Both the position numbers and the translations under genes were made by a program. From Catenulispora pinistramenti (lineage in GTDB: Bacteria; Actinomycetota; Actinomycetes; Streptomycetales; Catenulisporaceae): DNA of 43,189 nucleotides. Below, in pieces: positions 1-8,103 of this stretch. Position 1 is the first letter of the stretch, and each line of letters opens with the position of its first letter. The notes beneath the pieces were generated by a model that was given only the letters and a program-made list of their open reading frames with translations, had not been told where the DNA came from and ran no database searches. The DNA is taken from NCBI RefSeq assembly GCF_018274385.1, contig NZ_JAAFYZ010000069.1, positions 1 through 43,189 on the forward strand. The letters are read 5' to 3'.

Positions 1-1605
1 CCCCAGCGTCCCGAACGTCCGCCCCCAATCCCCGCCAAGCCGCGAAGCGACAAAAGCGTCCGCGCTCTCCGGCGGCGCATACCGCAGCATCAGCGAGCCC
101 TGGAGCAGCAATGCCATCCGCTCCACGAACCGGCGTGCCCCGGTTTCGTCGACCGAGGCCACCTCGTCCTTCAGCTCCTTGAACGCGGAGTCGAAGCGGG
201 CGTCCGCGCCGCGCGCCGCGCCGACCTCTGTGCAGAAGGCGTCCCATACGCCGGATTCCTTGGCGAGGGCGCGTAGGACGTCCAGCGCGTTGACGTTGCC
301 CGAGCCCTCCCAGATGGAGTTCAGGGGCGCCTCTCGGTAGAGCCGCGGCATGCCGGACTCCTCGACGTAGCCGTTCCCGCCGAGGCATTCCAGTGCCTCC
401 GCGGTGAATGGGGCGCAGCGCTTGGTGACCCAGTACTTCGCTACCGCCAGGCCGATGCGGCGGAACAGGCGGGCGGATTCGTCGGAGCCCGCGTCGGTGG
501 CTGCGGCGAGGTGGAGTGAGGTGAGGGTCGCTGCCTCGGATTCGAGGGCCAGGTCGGCCAGGACGTTGCGCATCAGTGGCTGGTCGGCGAGGAGCTTGCC
601 GAAGGCCATGCGGTGCCGGGTGTGGTGGACCGCCTCGGCGAGGGCCGCGCGCATCAGGGCGGCGGAGCCGGTGACGCAGTCCAGGCGGGTCATGGCGACC
701 ATCTCGATGATGGTGGCCACGCCGCGGCCCTCGTCGCCCAGGCGCCAGGCGCGGGTGTTGTGGAACTCGACTTCGGAGGAGGCGTTGGCGCGGTTGCCCA
801 GTTTGTCCTTGAGGCGTTGGAGGCGGAAGGAGTTGCGGGTTCCGTCGGGCAGGACGCGCGGGATCACGAAGCAGGTCAGGCCGCCGGGGGCTTGGGCCAG
901 GACCAGGAAGACGTCGCACATGGGCGCTGAGGTGAACCACTTGTGGCCGATCAGCGTGTACTCGCGGCCGTCGCCGGGGACGGGGGTGGCGCGGGTGGTG
1001 TTCGCGCGGACGTCGGAGCCGCCCTGTTTCTCCGTCATGCCCATCCCGGCCAGGCAGCCGGCTTTGGTGGCGAGGTCGCGCAGGCCGAAGTCATAGGTCT
1101 TCGATGCCAGGCGGGGGGTCCATTCCGCGGCCAGCATCGGGTCGGCGGCCAGGGCCGGGACCGCGGCGTAGGTCATGGAGACCGGGCACAGGTGGCCGCC
1201 CTCGACCTGGCCCCAGACCAGCATCTTGGCGGCGCGGGCGGTGTGTCGCAGGGTGCCGGCGTCCTCCAGCCACGGGGCGGCGGCGATGCCGTGGCCCACC
1301 GCGACCGTCATCAGTTCGTGCCAGGCCGGGTGGAACTCGACCTCGTCGATGCGGCGGCCGTAGCGGTCGTGGGTGCGCAGTATGGGGTGGTTCGCCTCGG
1401 CCAGCCGCCCCCACTCGCGTGCCTCGAAGGACCCGGCCAGCGCGCCCAGGCCGGTGAGCTCCCCGTCGGTGGCCGAACCGGCCCCGAACAACCGCGTCAC
1501 GGCCGCGACCAGCGCGGGGTCCGCGGTGTAGGCGTTGTAACCGGCCAGCGGCGGGACCTGGTTGCCGGGCTCGTCGGCGGGGCCGACGAGGGTTCCTTCG
1601 GGCAT
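1..1605 (-). CDS. AidB-type acyl-CoA dehydrogenase (3' end beyond window)
   Basis: This flavoprotein belongs to the acyl-CoA dehydrogenase superfamily, in the branch containing isovaleryl-CoA-like enzymes and AidB, the adaptive alkylation-response protein. Reading leftward, the frame is open from an ATG at 1605 to the window edge (535 codons), so only the C-terminus is missing. Visible marks are the FAD-contact stretch GMTEKQGGSDVRANTT, followed by GHKWFTSAPMCDVFLVLAQ and the segment ending EALECLGGNGYVEESGMPR. The N-terminal NHPILRTHDRYGRRID region is characteristic of AidB rather than of short acyl-CoA dehydrogenases. A GGAG lies about 11 bases before the ATG. It is divergent from the YihY gene, with a 10-bp inverted repeat between them. 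The AidB assignment is firm at family level. Whether it acts in DNA-damage protection or in acyl-CoA oxidation cannot be told from sequence. Confidence 0.9.
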   Translation of the reverse strand, partial: MPEGTLVGPADEPGNQVPPLAGYNAYTADPALVAAVTRLFGAGSATDGELTGLGALAGSFEAREWGRLAEANHPILRTHDRYGRRIDEVEFHPAWHELMTVAVGHGIAAAPWLEDAGTLRHTARAAKMLVWGQVEGGHLCPVSMTYAAVPALAADPMLAAEWTPRLASKTYDFGLRDLATKAGCLAGMGMTEKQGGSDVRANTTRATPVPGDGREYTLIGHKWFTSAPMCDVFLVLAQAPGGLTCFVIPRVLPDGTRNSFRLQRLKDKLGNRANASSEVEFHNTRAWRLGDEGRGVATIIEMVAMTRLDCVTGSAALMRAALAEAVHHTRHRMAFGKLLADQPLMRNVLADLALESEAATLTSLHLAAATDAGSDESARLFRRIGLAVAKYWVTKRCAPFTAEALECLGGNGYVEESGMPRLYREAPLNSIWEGSGNVNALDVLRALAKESGVWDAFCTEVGAARGADARFDSAFKELKDEVASVDETGARRFVERMALLLQGSLMLRYAPPESADAFVASRLGGDWGRTFGTLG

Positions 1606-1636
1606 GTGCCGGTCATCTCCATTTCGGCATGATGCT

Positions 1637-1669
1637 GGTACTACGGCCTGCTGCCGTTACCGTAGTACC
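1637..1669. promoter_or_regulatory. 10-bp perfect inverted repeat between aidB-like gene and yihY
   Basis: GGTACTACGG (1637-1646) and CCGTAGTACC (1660-1669) are perfect inverted copies separated by 13 bases. They sit 32 bases upstream of the AidB-like start. A further TACCGGTA palindrome follows at about 1687. The dyad could be a regulator site or a hairpin in the aidB-like leader. The repressor is unknown. Confidence 0.5.
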
Positions 1670-1760
1670 CGATCCTTGTATTCGCTACCGGTAAGTAACA
1701 ACCACCGAGAAACCCCGTCAGCCGCCCGTGAATCCGACCGTAGGACCCGAGGACCCGCGC

Positions 1761-2843
1761 ATGCGCCCAGTGCTCGACCTGCCCGCAGGCTCCGGCTCCC
1801 CCGCCGGTTCCGACGCCCCGCCGCCGGAGCAGCCGGCCGGGACGGGTCACGCAGAGCACGCGGATCACCACGAGCAGCAGGGGCCGCGCGAGCGCTTCGG
1901 CGCGCAGGCGCGCAACTGGTGGGCGGTCACCAAGATCACCTTCTCGATCTGCATGCGCTACCGGATCACCGGGCTGGCGGCCGAGGCGGCGTTCTTCGCC
2001 CTGCTCTCGCTGCCGCCGCTGGTGATCGGGCTGGCCGGGACGCTGGGCTATCTGAACGGCTGGATCGGCACCGCGCGGATCAACGAGATAAAGCACCACA
2101 TCGACGGCGCCGCCGGCACGATGCTGTCCGGACCGGGCGTGCAGAAGCTCGACGGGCTGCTGACCAGCCTGCTCACCAACGGGCACCCGGAACTGATCTC
2201 GATCGGGTTCCTGCTGGCCCTGTGGGCGGGCTCACGCGCCATGAACGTCTACGTCGACACCATCACGATCGCCTACGGCCTGTCCGGCCGCCGCGGGATA
2301 GTGCGCACCCGGCTGCTGGCTTTCGGCATGTACCTGCTGGGCCTGCTCCTGGGCTCGGTGGCGCTCCCGCTGCTGGTGATCGGGCCGGACCTGCTGGTCA
2401 GCGCGTTCCCGCCGGTCACCGACCTGATCCACGCGCTGTACTGGCCGCTGATGCTCACGGTGCTGGTGGCGTTCCTCAACACCCTGTACCACCTCGCCGT
2501 TCCGGTCCGCACCCCGTGGTCGCAGGACCTGCCGGGCACGGTCCTGGCGCTGCTGGTCTGGCTCGGCGGGTCGGTGCTGCTGCGGGACTACGTCTCCAAC
2601 ACCTTCTCCGACACCGACCCCACCAACTCGCTCTACGGCGGACTCGCCGCGGCCGTTGCGATCCTGGTCTGGCTCTACGTCACGGCGCTGGCGGTGCTGC
2701 TGGGGGCGGCGCTGAACGCGGCCGTGGAACAAGTGTGGCCCTCGCGGCGGTTGTGGCTGGCGAGGCTGGCACTGCGCCAACGCGTCGCCGCTCAGCGGGA
2801 CGCGGACACCCCCGTTCCGGAAGGGTTCGTCACGGACGACTGA
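1761..2843 (+). CDS. YihY/BrkB-family inner-membrane protein
   Basis: This is a multi-pass membrane protein of the YihY/BrkB family, once annotated as ribonuclease BN. After a Pro/Gly/His-rich cytoplasmic N-terminus of about 50 residues, the family signature appears: an amphipathic ITFSICMRYRITGLAAEAAFFALLSLPPLVIGL stretch (given here in outline), then about five more hydrophobic helices, including one with LGLLLGSVALPLLVIGPDLL and the last with AAVAILVWLYVTALAVLLGA. The ATG at 1761 is chosen because GAGGA precedes it by 7 bases. An in-frame GTG at 1728 would add 11 residues but has no clear ribosome site. The C-terminal tail is charged and cytoplasmic. Function is unproven in the family. The neighbours do not form an operon with it. 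Confidence 0.85.
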   Translation: MRPVLDLPAGSGSPAGSDAPPPEQPAGTGHAEHADHHEQQGPRERFGAQARNWWAVTKITFSICMRYRITGLAAEAAFFALLSLPPLVIGLAGTLGYLNGWIGTARINEIKHHIDGAAGTMLSGPGVQKLDGLLTSLLTNGHPELISIGFLLALWAGSRAMNVYVDTITIAYGLSGRRGIVRTRLLAFGMYLLGLLLGSVALPLLVIGPDLLVSAFPPVTDLIHALYWPLMLTVLVAFLNTLYHLAVPVRTPWSQDLPGTVLALLVWLGGSVLLRDYVSNTFSDTDPTNSLYGGLAAAVAILVWLYVTALAVLLGAALNAAVEQVWPSRRLWLARLALRQRVAAQRDADTPVPEGFVTDD

Positions 2844-2931
2844 GCTGGCCGAAAACTCCGGCGACAACGTGTCGGGGGCGTACGTACCATGAAGCGATCT
2901 TCCGGGATTTCGGTAGATACCGGGACAGGCG

Positions 2932-3333
2932 ATGGACCTGACACCCGGTCGACATGAACCGGACAGAACAGTGAAAGCTGGGACAGCATACGTGTCAACC
3001 GCAGGTCCGATGGGCTCACAGCGGCTCCGGGCGCTGGGCTGGACGGAGGGCCACGAGAAGGCCTTCGCGATCCTGCAGGAAGCCGCCGGCGCCGACCTCA
3101 TACCGGCGTTGGTCACGGAGGCCGGTGAGGGCGGCTGTACGACCGAATCCGGCACCGGCACCCTCCGGGCCACCTACGGCGCCAATCTGCTGCTGTCGAT
3201 GGCGGCAGACCCCCTCCGACGACCCCTCAACGACGACTGGATCGCCGTCCGCCGCTGGCCGGACGGACGAGCCACCGCGGAGGCCATCCTGAGCCGCCGC
3301 GTGACCCTCATGCGCCAAGAACCCTCCCGATAG
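2932..3333 (+). CDS. Free-standing RsgA-like OB-fold domain protein (tentative)
   Basis: This small protein resembles only the N-terminal OB-fold part of RsgA, the ribosome small-subunit GTPase. It contains ALGW followed by an acidic helix, a 'GxLRATYGANLL' strand region, then PLNDDWIAVRRWPDGRA and AILSRRVTLMRQEPSR. These match the RsgA order 'PAVGDWVAVR ... LPRR..LVRK'. The chain stops exactly where RsgA continues into its GTPase domain, and no GTPase motifs (GxxxxGKS, DxxG) follow. The start is uncertain: ATG 2932, GTG 2992 and ATG 3010 are all in frame, and the recognisable similarity begins only after 3010. It could be a decayed RsgA paralogue or a dedicated OB protein. The assignment rests on eye alignment only. 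Confidence 0.55.
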   Translation: MDLTPGRHEPDRTVKAGTAYVSTAGPMGSQRLRALGWTEGHEKAFAILQEAAGADLIPALVTEAGEGGCTTESGTGTLRATYGANLLLSMAADPLRRPLNDDWIAVRRWPDGRATAEAILSRRVTLMRQEPSR

Positions 3334-3419
3334 CGCCGCCGACCCCTCCCGCGGCCCGGACTCCTGGCGGACTTCGAGGATTTTTCCCCGCGCCATAGCG
3401 GACAATCCTGCCTTTACCC

Positions 3420-3441
3420 CACCGGACTTCCACCGGACTTC
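3420..3441. repeat. 11-bp tandem duplication
   Basis: Two perfect tandem copies of CACCGGACTTC occupy 3420-3430 and 3431-3441, in the gap between the RsgA-like gene and the flavohemoglobin. A looser copy (GGCGGACTTCG) lies near 3367. No function is visible. Confidence 0.6.
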
Positions 3442-3496
3442 AACAGTCCGCGACGTCACCGGAGCCTAAGGTAATCGCTTGCACTGGGTATGCGCT

Positions 3497-3516
3497 CCGT
3501 GACGCAAAGGTCACGG
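3497..3516. promoter_or_regulatory. Dyad CCGTGAC-N6-GTCACGG before the flavohemoglobin gene
   Basis: A perfect 7-bp dyad with a 6-bp spacer ends 31 bases before the likely ATG. Flavohemoglobin genes are commonly controlled by nitric-oxide regulators, so an operator is plausible. The GTGA/TCAC half-sites are 8 bases apart rather than the 6 expected of a CRP-type site, so the regulator is left open. Confidence 0.45.
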
Positions 3517-3547
3517 GGCCCGGTGAAAGGCTTTGGGGGCGCGAGAG

Positions 3548-5086
3548 ATGGTGCGGCAGACAGCGGCGGAGAACGCCGCCGACTCCGACGGAACAGATTT
3601 AGCCGAGGCGATCGAGGCGGCCCCGGCGACTGAGGCGATCGAGGCGAGCCGGGCAACCCGGGCAAGCGATGGAACCGACCTGGACCCGGCCCGCGTCCCG
3701 GCACTGATCCGGGACAGTTTCGCGCTGGTCTCCGACGGTTTCGACCGGGTCGTCTCGCACTTCTACGCGCTGGTCTTCACCGAGTACCCGGCGCTGCGGG
3801 ACATGTTCCCGCCGATGATGGACGCCCAGCGCGACCGCCTGTTCCAGGCCCTGGTACGCATAGTCGGCCAGGCCGAGCACCCTGACGGCCTGGCCGACTA
3901 TCTCCGGGACCTCGGTCGCGAGCACCGCAAGTTCGGGGTGCGCCCGGAGCACTACGACATGGTCTGGCGGTGCCTGATATCAGCCCTGAAACACCACGCG
4001 GGCAGCACCTGGACCGCCGAGATGGACGCCGCCTGGCTGGCGGCGTACCAGCTCATCGCCGGGACGATGATGGAGGCGGCCGAGGAGCACGCCCGGCACG
4101 CGCCGGCGTGGTGGAACGCGCGGGTGGTCGGGCACGAACAGCGGACCCCGGACATCGCCGTCCTGACGCTGCAACCAGACGCCCCCTACAAGTTCCGGCC
4201 GGGACAGTACCTGTCCTTGGAAACGCAGCGCTGGCCCCGGGTGTGGCGGCACTACTCGATCGCCAACGCGCCGCGCCCCGACAACACCCTGACTCTGCAT
4301 GTGCGCACCGTTCCCGCGGGGTGGGTGTCCACCGCGCTGGTGAACCACACGAAGGTCGGGGACACCGTCCGGCTGGGGCCGGCCTCGGGGACGATGGTGT
4401 GCAACACGACGTCGATGCGGGACGTGCTGTGCATCGCCGGCGGGACCGGACTGGCGCCGCTCAAGGCGATGGTCGAGGACATGGCCAAGTGGAACACCAC
4501 ACGCCAGGTGCGGTTGTTCTATGGCGCTCGGCATGACGACGAGCTCTACGACCTGGCAGACCTCGAACGGCTGGCGTACCGGCGGCGGTGGCTGTCGGTG
4601 GTCCCGACCGTGTCGCACGATCCGCGGTACCCCGGGGAGCGCGGGATGCTGCCCGATGTCGTGACCCGCTATGGGGAATTCTTCGACCACTGGGCCGGAC
4701 ACGACGTGTACGTGTCGGGGTCGGTGCCGATGGTGCGGGCGACGATCGCGCGGTTGCAGGAGTTGAACATTCCGCTGGCGAGCATCCGGTTCGACGCCTA
4801 CGGCGGGATGGACGGACTGTGGCAGCCCGGCGCGGGGCAGGGCGCGCCGGTGCCGCCATCGGCTCCCGCGGCACCCGGGACGGCCACGAATGAGCGCTCT
4901 GACCCGCCCGTACCCGGCTCGCCCAACTCACTCGGCGCACCCCCCGGCGCACCCGACACACCCGGTTCCTGGGCCGCCGCTTCCCATGGAGCGTGGCGGA
5001 GGGACAGCGGATGGCGGGCGGAGGTGGCCGGTCAGGTGCGGGCTCCGCAGACGATCGACGAGTGGCTGCTTTCGCAGGCCTCTTAG
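3548..5086 (+). CDS. Flavohemoprotein (globin-FAD-NAD reductase) with terminal extensions
   Basis: Predicted nitric-oxide dioxygenase-type flavohemoglobin. An Ala/Glu-rich leader of about 45 residues precedes the globin domain, whose LGREHRKFGV carries the proximal haem histidine. The reductase follows with RHYSIAN (FAD), CIAGGTGLAPLKAM (NAD(P)H) and YVSGSVPMV. Typical Hmp proteins are about 400 residues; this one is 512. The extra C-terminal stretch of about 90 residues is rich in Pro, Gly, Ala and Ser and ends in a folded-looking TIDEWLLSQAS. The ATG at 3548 has GGGGG 8 bases upstream. A TTG at 3533 is an alternative. The reductase half is divergent from classic Hmp, so peroxide or other electron-transfer roles are possible. 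The stop codon is followed at once by tandem repeats. Confidence 0.88.
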   Translation: MVRQTAAENAADSDGTDLAEAIEAAPATEAIEASRATRASDGTDLDPARVPALIRDSFALVSDGFDRVVSHFYALVFTEYPALRDMFPPMMDAQRDRLFQALVRIVGQAEHPDGLADYLRDLGREHRKFGVRPEHYDMVWRCLISALKHHAGSTWTAEMDAAWLAAYQLIAGTMMEAAEEHARHAPAWWNARVVGHEQRTPDIAVLTLQPDAPYKFRPGQYLSLETQRWPRVWRHYSIANAPRPDNTLTLHVRTVPAGWVSTALVNHTKVGDTVRLGPASGTMVCNTTSMRDVLCIAGGTGLAPLKAMVEDMAKWNTTRQVRLFYGARHDDELYDLADLERLAYRRRWLSVVPTVSHDPRYPGERGMLPDVVTRYGEFFDHWAGHDVYVSGSVPMVRATIARLQELNIPLASIRFDAYGGMDGLWQPGAGQGAPVPPSAPAAPGTATNERSDPPVPGSPNSLGAPPGAPDTPGSWAAASHGAWRRDSGWRAEVAGQVRAPQTIDEWLLSQAS

Positions 5087-5138
5087 GGCGTCGGCGGGCT
5101 GGGCGGCGTCGGCGGGCTGGGGCGTCGGCCGGTTAGGG
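5087..5138. repeat. 16-18-bp tandem repeat directly after flavohemoglobin stop
   Basis: Three units start with GGCGTCGGC: 5087-5104, 5105-5120 and 5121-5138. The first two share the same 16 bases. The third is diverged and ends GGTTAGGG, echoing the CTTAGGG of the stop-codon region. A run of CCGG units follows up to the paaE stop. Confidence 0.8.
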
Positions 5139-5162
5139 AACCGGCCGGCCGGCCGGCCGATG

Positions 5163-6227
5163 CTACGCGTCGAAATCCAGCTCCACGGTCGAGGTGAGAG
5201 GGCGGGACTGGCACGCCAGCACGAAGCCCTCAGCCTTCTCCTCCGGCTCCAGCGCGTAGTCGTGGGCCATCGCGACCTCGCCGGTGACGATCTTCGCGCG
5301 GCAGGTGCCGCAGACGCCGCCGGTGCAGGAGTAGGGGGTGTCGGGGCGGGCCTTGAGAACGGCGGCCAGGACCGAGTCGTCGTCCTTCGACATGGCCAGC
5401 TGGGTGCGGCGGCCGCCGAGGGTGACCGTGACGTCGACGTCGCCGTCGGCCAGGACCTTGGCGGTCTCGGCGTAGGCGGCCGGCGGCGGCGCGTCCTCGG
5501 CGTGGAAGAGTTCGAAGTGCACCTGCCCGCGGCCCACGCCGCGCCCGGCCAGCACCTCCTTGGCGGTGTCGACCATCGCCATCGGGCCGCAGAGGTAGTA
5601 GCGCGCCTCAGGCCCTGGCGCGGCCGCGTCCAACAGCTCCGGCAGCCGCTCGGCGTCGATCCGCCCGGTCAGCAACGCGGCCTCCCGCGGCTCCCGGGAG
5701 AGCACGTGCAACACCATCAGCCGTTCGGGGTAACGGTCCTTGAGGTCGGCCAGCTCCTCCAGGAACATGACCGAGGAGGCGGTCCGATTGCCGTAGATCA
5801 GAGTGAAGCGATCCCCGCGGGCCAGCGCGACCTCGGCCATCGCCAAGACCGGCGTCACGCCGCTCCCGGCGACGATGCCCACGTGCTCGGGCCCCGTCTG
5901 CAAGACGAAACGCCCGGCCGGCGGCAGCACCTCCACCAGGTCCCCGACGCCCAGCTTGGCGGCCGCGATCTCCCCGAACCCACCGGGCCCGAGCTCCTTG
6001 ACCGCGATGCTCAGCGTCGCCGCGTCCGCACCCACGCCATCGCCGAACGGCGCCGCGCACAACGAGTAGGCCCGCCGGGCCTCGGTCCCGCCGAGCTCCA
6101 CCCGCACGGTGACGTGCTGCCCCGGCGCGTACCGGAACACATCCCGCTCACCCGCCGGCACGCCGAACACGACGCGCACGGCGTCATCGGTGAGCCGGTC
6201 CAACCCGACGACAGGAAGCAAGGTCAC
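5163..6227 (-). CDS. paaE: Phenylacetyl-CoA epoxidase reductase subunit PaaE
   Basis: PaaE passes electrons from NADPH through FAD and a [2Fe-2S] centre to the di-iron epoxidase PaaAC. The 354-residue length is normal. Order: FAD domain with RRAYSLCAAP, nucleotide domain with GIVAGSGVTPVLAM and YYLCGPMAMV, then a plant-type ferredoxin domain in which CTGGVCGTC supplies three cluster cysteines (C-x4-C-x2-C) and VLACQSRP the fourth. It is last in the leftward paaABCDE operon, 45 bases after paaD. It ends at 5163 facing the flavohemoglobin gene. Confidence 0.95.
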   Translation of the reverse strand: MTLLPVVGLDRLTDDAVRVVFGVPAGERDVFRYAPGQHVTVRVELGGTEARRAYSLCAAPFGDGVGADAATLSIAVKELGPGGFGEIAAAKLGVGDLVEVLPPAGRFVLQTGPEHVGIVAGSGVTPVLAMAEVALARGDRFTLIYGNRTASSVMFLEELADLKDRYPERLMVLHVLSREPREAALLTGRIDAERLPELLDAAAPGPEARYYLCGPMAMVDTAKEVLAGRGVGRGQVHFELFHAEDAPPPAAYAETAKVLADGDVDVTVTLGGRRTQLAMSKDDDSVLAAVLKARPDTPYSCTGGVCGTCRAKIVTGEVAMAHDYALEPEEKAEGFVLACQSRPLTSTVELDFDA

Positions 6228-6272
6228 AGCACTCTCACAAGGACTCGGTCACAGACAGGGGACGAAGGACGA

Positions 6273-6959
6273 CTACAGGGACTTCATCGCCCCGAACGGC
6301 TCCCCGCAGGCCCGGCAGGCCCGCAGGGACTGGCACGGCGTGCTGCCGAACGCGCTGATCTCGCGCGTGTCGGTGCTGCCGCAGTGGGGGCACGCTTGCG
6401 CTGCGCGCGGGGCAGGGAAAGAAGCGCCATCGCCAGGCAGCGGACCGGCTTCGAGCCCGCCCCGCCGCCCGATCGTCACGGCGACCGGTCCACCGGCGTG
6501 GCGCGCACCGCCCCGCGGCGGCGCGATGCCGTGCTCGGCGAGCTTGCGGCGGCCGTCCTCGCTGATCCAGTCGGTGCTCCAGGGCGGGGACATCGCCGTG
6601 CGGGTACGGACCTCGACGGCCGGCGCGCCGGAGTCGCTGAGGTAGGCGGCCACCGCGGTGCGCACGTCGGCGGCGATCACCTCGGTCGCCGGGCAGCCCA
6701 CGAAGGTCGGGGTGATGCGCACCTCGACCGCGCCGTCCTCGGTCAGCGACACGCCGCGCACAATGCCCAGGTCGCCGAGCGTCACCACCGGCAGCTCCGG
6801 GTCCGGCACCGCCGCCGCGGCGGCTTCGAGCCCCGCGAGGTCGAGCGCTGCGAGGTCGAGCGCCGCGAGGTCCAGGGCCGCGCCGGCCACCGCGGTACCA
6901 GCCGCTGCGCCGTGCGTCGCGCGCCCGCGCTCCCCAGCCGTCACCATCGCCATCGTCAT
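6273..6959 (-). CDS. paaD: Phenylacetyl-CoA epoxidase subunit PaaD (MIP18-like, zinc ribbon)
   Basis: PaaD is needed for maturation of the epoxidase, probably for iron-sulfur supply. The MIP18/DUF59 core is visible (DPELPVVTLGDLGIVRGV ... ITPTFVGCPATEVIAADV), and the C-terminus is a zinc ribbon, CPHCGSTDTREISAFGS followed by CRACGEP. At 228 residues it is longer than the usual 160-190, because of an Ala-rich N-terminus with a repeated LDLAA motif and a Gly/Pro insert in the middle. In-frame ATGs lie at 6959, 6953 and 6947. A GGAGG upstream is best spaced (8 bases) for the one at 6953. It is 74 bases after paaC, and that gap contains the paaC stop-codon repeats. Confidence 0.93.
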   Translation of the reverse strand: MTMAMVTAGERGRATHGAAAGTAVAGAALDLAALDLAALDLAGLEAAAAAVPDPELPVVTLGDLGIVRGVSLTEDGAVEVRITPTFVGCPATEVIAADVRTAVAAYLSDSGAPAVEVRTRTAMSPPWSTDWISEDGRRKLAEHGIAPPRGGARHAGGPVAVTIGRRGGLEAGPLPGDGASFPAPRAAQACPHCGSTDTREISAFGSTPCQSLRACRACGEPFGAMKSL

Positions 6960-6995
6960 CGCCTCCGCTCCACCGAGATCGCCGCCAAATCCTGC

Positions 6996-7046
6996 TGACC
7001 TACCAGCTCGCCTGACCTACCAGCTCGCCTGACCTACCAGCTCGCG
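6996..7046. repeat. 17-bp x3 tandem repeat carrying the paaC stop codon
   Basis: The unit TGACCTACCAGCTCGCC occurs at 6996-7012, 7013-7029 and 7030-7046, with the last base changed in the third copy. The copy at 7030-7046 contains the real paaC stop (7034-7036) and its last codons. The other two are duplications of the gene's 3' end lying in the paaC-paaD spacer. Confidence 0.9.
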
Positions 7047-7822
7047 CCGGGGTACTGCCGATGCAGCGCCTGCATCTCCCCCAGCAGCAGTCCGAATCCC
7101 TCGCCGTGCTTCCCCGCACGCCCGCCGCGCGGCTGCCAGCCGTCGGCCGGCACGGTCAGCGTCGCGGCCTCGATCACACCCGCCACCGACGCCTCCCACG
7201 CGGGACGCAGCGTGCGCGGGTCGACCGCGATGCCCTGCTGCACCAGCTCCGTGGCCACCGGGTCGAGGAAGAACAGCTCGGCGGTGTAGGGCCACAGTTG
7301 CTCCAGGCCCGCCTGCATCCGGCGGTGGCTCTCCGCGGTGCCGTCGCCGAGCCGCAGCGTCCACTGCACCGCGTGGTCGCGGTGGTACGCGACTTCCTTC
7401 ACGGCCTTCGCCGCGAGCGCCGCCAGCTCCGGGTCCGTGGAATCACACAGAGCTGCGTACAGCTCGCTCTGGTACGTCGCGAAGTACAGCTGCCGCGCGA
7501 TCGTCACAGCGAAGTCGCCGTTGGGCTGCTCGACCAGGAGCGCGTTGCGGAACTCCCGCTCCGTGCGCAGGAACGCGAGGTCGTCTTCAGAACGTCCGGC
7601 ACCCTCTAGAGAACCGGCGTACGTCAACAGAGTCCGCGCCTGCCCCAGCAGATCCAGCGCGAGGTTCGCCAGCGCGACGTCCTCTTCCAGCTCCGGAGAA
7701 TGCGCGCACCACTCCGACAGCCGGTGCGACAGGATGAGCGCGTCATCGCCCAGCTGGAGCGCGTATTGCGCGACCGACGCGGGAGAGGCGGAGCCTGTAG
7801 AGGCCTCAGTAGTAGCGGTCAC
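7034..7822 (-). CDS. paaC: Phenylacetyl-CoA epoxidase subunit PaaC
   Basis: PaaC is the structural ferritin-like partner of the catalytic PaaA in the oxygenase that epoxidises phenylacetyl-CoA. The 262-residue chain matches the family: YALQLGDDALILSHRLSEWCAHSPELEEDVALANLALDLLGQ-type helices at the N-terminus (shown in part), a QLYFATYQSELYAAL helix and the EVAYHRDHAVQWTLRLGDGT segment. It overlaps paaB by 4 bases (ATGA), showing translational coupling. Its stop codon lies in a triplicated 17-bp sequence. Confidence 0.95.
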   Translation of the reverse strand: MTATTEASTGSASPASVAQYALQLGDDALILSHRLSEWCAHSPELEEDVALANLALDLLGQARTLLTYAGSLEGAGRSEDDLAFLRTEREFRNALLVEQPNGDFAVTIARQLYFATYQSELYAALCDSTDPELAALAAKAVKEVAYHRDHAVQWTLRLGDGTAESHRRMQAGLEQLWPYTAELFFLDPVATELVQQGIAVDPRTLRPAWEASVAGVIEAATLTVPADGWQPRGGRAGKHGEGFGLLLGEMQALHRQYPGASW

Positions 7823-8103
7823 AGGTTCTTCACCCCGTCTGGAACCCTGTAGAACGTCGGATGCCGATAGACCTTGTCCCCGGCCGGGTCGAAGAAGGGC
7901 TCCTTCTCATCCGGCGAAGAGGCACAGACGGACGCCGCCGGGACGACCCAGATGGAGACTCCCTCGCCGCGCCGCGTATAGAGATCCCGCGCATTGCGCA
8001 GCGCCATCTCCGCGTCCGAGGCGTGCACGCTCCCGACATGCTGATGCGACAGCCCACGCCGCCCGCGGATGAAGACCTCCCACAGAGGCAGACCCGTGCT
8101 CAT
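7819..8103 (-). CDS. paaB: Phenylacetyl-CoA epoxidase subunit PaaB
   Basis: PaaB is a small subunit (94 residues, normal length) that bridges the PaaAC heterodimers. [31 protein letters not shown] at the N-terminus (outline) and the closing [19 protein letters not shown] are typical. It overlaps both paaA and paaC by 4 bases, so the three are probably made in step. Confidence 0.95.
   Translation of the reverse strand: MSTGLPLWEVFIRGRRGLSHQHVGSVHASDAEMALRNARDLYTRRGEGVSIWVVPAASVCASSPDEKEPFFDPAGDKVYRHPTFYRVPDGVKNL

Noticed and set aside
1562-2941. A 459-codon plus-strand frame across the yihY region
   Set aside because: It is an Arg/Ala/Gly-rich shadow of the YihY gene, which has real membrane helices in its own frame.
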